From Tranquillimonas rosea (GTDB lineage Bacteria > Pseudomonadota > Alphaproteobacteria > Rhodobacterales > Rhodobacteraceae), in the NCBI RefSeq assembly GCF_900111315.1, contig NZ_FOGU01000012.1, positions 47,146 through 111,145 of the forward strand: a stretch of 64,000 bases of DNA, written 5' to 3'. Positions within the stretch are counted from its first letter, which is position 1. Each line of letters starts with the position of its first letter. Shown here piece after piece: positions 62,777 through 64,000 of this stretch. The position numbers and the translations under genes were made by a program. The notes under the pieces are model-generated. The model did not search any database. It had not been told where the DNA came from and saw nothing but the letters and a program-made list of their open reading frames with translations.

Positions 62777-62786
62777 TTGCATGCAA
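62777..62786. promoter_or_regulatory. TTGCATGCAA operator copy 1
   Basis: This perfect 10-bp palindrome lies close to the start of the oxidoreductase gene, within its 5' untranslated region. Two further identical copies follow at exactly 62-bp intervals. It is a likely site for the divergent GntR/FCD regulator. Confidence 0.7.
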
Positions 62787-62838
62787 TCGGCGGCGTATCC
62801 CGCCATCATGCCAGACGATCGCCTGATTTCGAGGAACA

Positions 62839-62848
62839 TTGCATGCAA
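62839..62848. promoter_or_regulatory. TTGCATGCAA operator copy 2
   Basis: This middle copy extends to ATTGCATGCAAT. It abuts the -35-like TTGACG (62851-62856) of the regulator promoter. Confidence 0.72.
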
Positions 62849-62850
62849 TA

Positions 62851-62879
62851 TTGACGCCTGTCAAACCCATCCGGACGAT
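62851..62879 (+). promoter_or_regulatory. Putative promoter of the GntR/FCD regulator
   Basis: TTGACG at 62851-62856, a 17-base spacer and GACGAT at 62874-62879 form a plausible sigma-70 promoter 42 bases before the regulator start. Operator copies 2 and 3 flank it. Confidence 0.45.
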
Positions 62880-62900
62880 TTTTGTTGCTGCGGAGTCGCG

Positions 62901-62910
62901 TTGCATGCAA
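62901..62910. promoter_or_regulatory. TTGCATGCAA operator copy 3
   Basis: This third copy lies between the putative -10 and the ribosome binding site of the regulator gene, a position suited to autorepression. Confidence 0.7.
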
Positions 62911-62920
62911 TCCCGAGGGC

Positions 62921-63598
62921 ATGACGGCCGGCAGCAAGCATCTAGAGGCGCCGCGCGGCACACGATCCGCCTTCGTGACCGAGCGCGTGCGCGACATGAT
63001 CACCAGCGGACAGCTCGAACCGGGCAGTCGCATCAACGAGCGCGTTCTTGTCGAACAGCTCAACATTTCGCGCACGCCGCTGCGCGAGGCGTTCAAGCTC
63101 CTCGAGCGGGAAGGGCTGATCTCGATCCGGCCCAATGTCGGCGCGACGGTCGTGGTCTTCACGATGGACGACGTCGAGGCCTCCATCGAAGTGCTGATCG
63201 GCCTCGAGAGCATCGGGGCCGAGCGGGCGGCCGAGCGCGCGACCGAGGCGGAGATCGCCGAAGTGTCGGAGCTGCACGACCGCATGGTCGCCGCCTATGG
63301 GGCGGGCGAGTTGATGGATTACTTCCATCTCAACCAGGACATTCACCAGAAGATCGTGGATGCCGCGAAGAACCCGGCGCTGTCGCGGGTCTATGCCGAG
63401 GAATGTGCCCGCATCCGGCGCTTCCGCTTTGCCGGCAACCGCGATCAGGCCCGCTGGTCTCGCGCGGTGCACGAGCACGAGCAGATCCGCGATGCCTTCG
63501 CCCGCCGCGAGGGCGCGCTGCTGCGCGAACTTCTCCGCGCCCATCACGTCGCCGGCTGGAAGGCGGCCCGCCACGCATTCGAAGCGGCTGAGTCGTAG
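62921..63598 (+). CDS. GntR-family (FadR/FCD) transcriptional regulator
   Basis: The 225-residue regulator has an N-terminal winged HTH (residues 15-80; LEPGSRINERVLVEQLNISR then TPLREAFKLLEREGLI) and a C-terminal FCD domain (about 90-218). His and Asp residues in HLNQDIHQKIVD and AVHEHEQIRDAFARREG correspond to the metal/effector site of the family. It is divergent from the oxidoreductase-TctCBA-OtnK-OtnC operon and very likely controls it through the three TTGCATGCAA sites. GAGG lies close to ATG 62921. The effector is probably the acid sugar or an intermediate. Confidence 0.88.
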   Translation: MTAGSKHLEAPRGTRSAFVTERVRDMITSGQLEPGSRINERVLVEQLNISRTPLREAFKLLEREGLISIRPNVGATVVVFTMDDVEASIEVLIGLESIGAERAAERATEAEIAEVSELHDRMVAAYGAGELMDYFHLNQDIHQKIVDAAKNPALSRVYAEECARIRRFRFAGNRDQARWSRAVHEHEQIRDAFARREGALLRELLRAHHVAGWKAARHAFEAAES

Positions 63599-64000
63599 GC
63601 GCTCGTCGCATTGGACGTCCCTTGCTGCCCTTCTGGCTCGGTGCTGCGTTCGGTGACTCGCGCGTACTGCCGCGGGGTCATGTCGTGGCGGCGTGTTTGG
63701 CGGGGCAGGGGGTGTTGGTGTTCGGGGTCGTGGACTGCCTGATTTTTCGTCAGAAAACCGTTACAACTCAGTGGGATGGTGGTTGTCTTGGCGAAAAATT
63801 CGGGGTGCTTTTAGAAAAGGGGTTGCGGATGTTTGGCGACATCCGTAGATAGCCCTTCACCGGCGGCGCTGAGGCGCTGGCGGGCGCCAGACGGGGCGGC
63901 GGACGGGGAAGCGGTTGACGTTTTTCGGTTCGTGCGGCAGACGAGGCGGGAGATAACATCGGGGTCATGCAGGCGGGGCGCGCCGGGTAAGTTAGGGCGC
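63599..64000. other. Right-end non-coding region, probable upstream sequence of an rRNA operon
   Basis: No convincing gene is seen in these 402 bases. Two short frames on opposite strands look like chance. The section from 63750 is A/T-rich up to the promoter and is followed by a GC-rich leader-like sequence to the end of the window. Confidence 0.5.
63823..63851 (+). promoter_or_regulatory. Strong promoter with GC-rich discriminator, rRNA-operon type
   Basis: TTGCGG (63823-63828), a 17-base spacer and TAGATA (63846-63851) are followed by the discriminator GCCC. An A/T-rich tract (63793-63820, GAAAAATT and TTTTAGAAAA) immediately upstream could be an UP element. Such promoters with no gene for 150 bases suggest an rRNA operon to the right (inference). 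Confidence 0.55.

Noticed and set aside
63622..63852. 76-codon frame at the right end
   Set aside because: It runs through the strong promoter, has no ribosome binding site and no family resemblance.

Overview
The window is GC-rich DNA that reads as an alphaproteobacterial chromosome or large replicon, most likely of the Rhodobacterales (Roseobacter/Paracoccus-type) group. The evidence is the gene families and their arrangement: a Brucella/Rhizobium-like erythritol (ery) locus, a Calvin-type class II aldolase, many periplasmic-binding-protein transporters (ABC, TRAP-TAXI, TTT), a pabB/pabC pair, phn accessory genes and OpgG. No insertion sequence, CRISPR array, tRNA or prophage was seen. A species cannot be named from the sequence alone.

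Left part (1-2009): the 3' end of a LuxR-type regulator, an unrecognised protein and an EamA drug/metabolite exporter. Bases 2017-23663 hold a large C4-polyol catabolic locus. Its parts are fba and fbp-like genes; a divergent deoR-eryH-eryI operon; a ribose/erythritol-type ABC transporter operon (DUF2291, ATPase, permease, binding protein, second DeoR regulator); a divergent eryD-eryA-eryB-eryC operon; a second SorC-family regulator; and a convergent second ABC transporter operon ending in a fused DhaK-DhaL kinase. By analogy to the Brucella pathway, EryA phosphorylates erythritol, EryB oxidises it to tetrulose-4-phosphate, and EryC, EryH and EryI isomerise that to D-erythrose-4-phosphate. The DhaKL-type kinase with the second transporter looks like a side entry for a ketotetrose such as erythrulose or a threitol-derived ketose. 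The aldolase and bisphosphatase could drain erythrose-4-phosphate through sedoheptulose bisphosphate (inference).

Middle (24203-38797): a modular CBM2-CBM2-GH9 cellulase without a recognisable signal peptide, the proline symporter PutP, a TRAP-TAXI transporter with a DUF1850 protein, phosphonate accessory genes (phnM, DUF1045, phnN, phnF) with no C-P lyase core beside them, an enolase-superfamily enzyme, an AI-2E family membrane protein and alanine dehydrogenase.

39004-44861: an outer-membrane barrel-like protein and a Tat-exported OpgG/OpgD-type glucan protein face a tight operon of a small membrane protein, a membrane-anchored sulfotransferase and a membrane-anchored ASST-like protein. This is a possible envelope glycan sulfation module. 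45051-55976 is mostly housekeeping: pabC/pabB, a glutathione transferase, a YcaD-like MFS protein, a phosphate permease, a Nudix hydrolase, trehalose synthesis (otsB-otsA), a Crp/Fnr regulator and a histidine kinase.

Right end (56244-63598): a six-gene operon with OtnC, OtnK, a TctABC transporter and a COG4091 oxidoreductase, divergent from a FadR-type regulator. The intergenic region carries three identical palindromes spaced exactly 62 bp apart. This looks like a sugar-acid pathway in which the COG4091 enzyme takes the place of the usual tetronate dehydrogenase/isomerase. The last 180 bases contain a strong promoter with a GC-rich discriminator and no gene, resembling the upstream region of an rRNA operon that would begin beyond the window.
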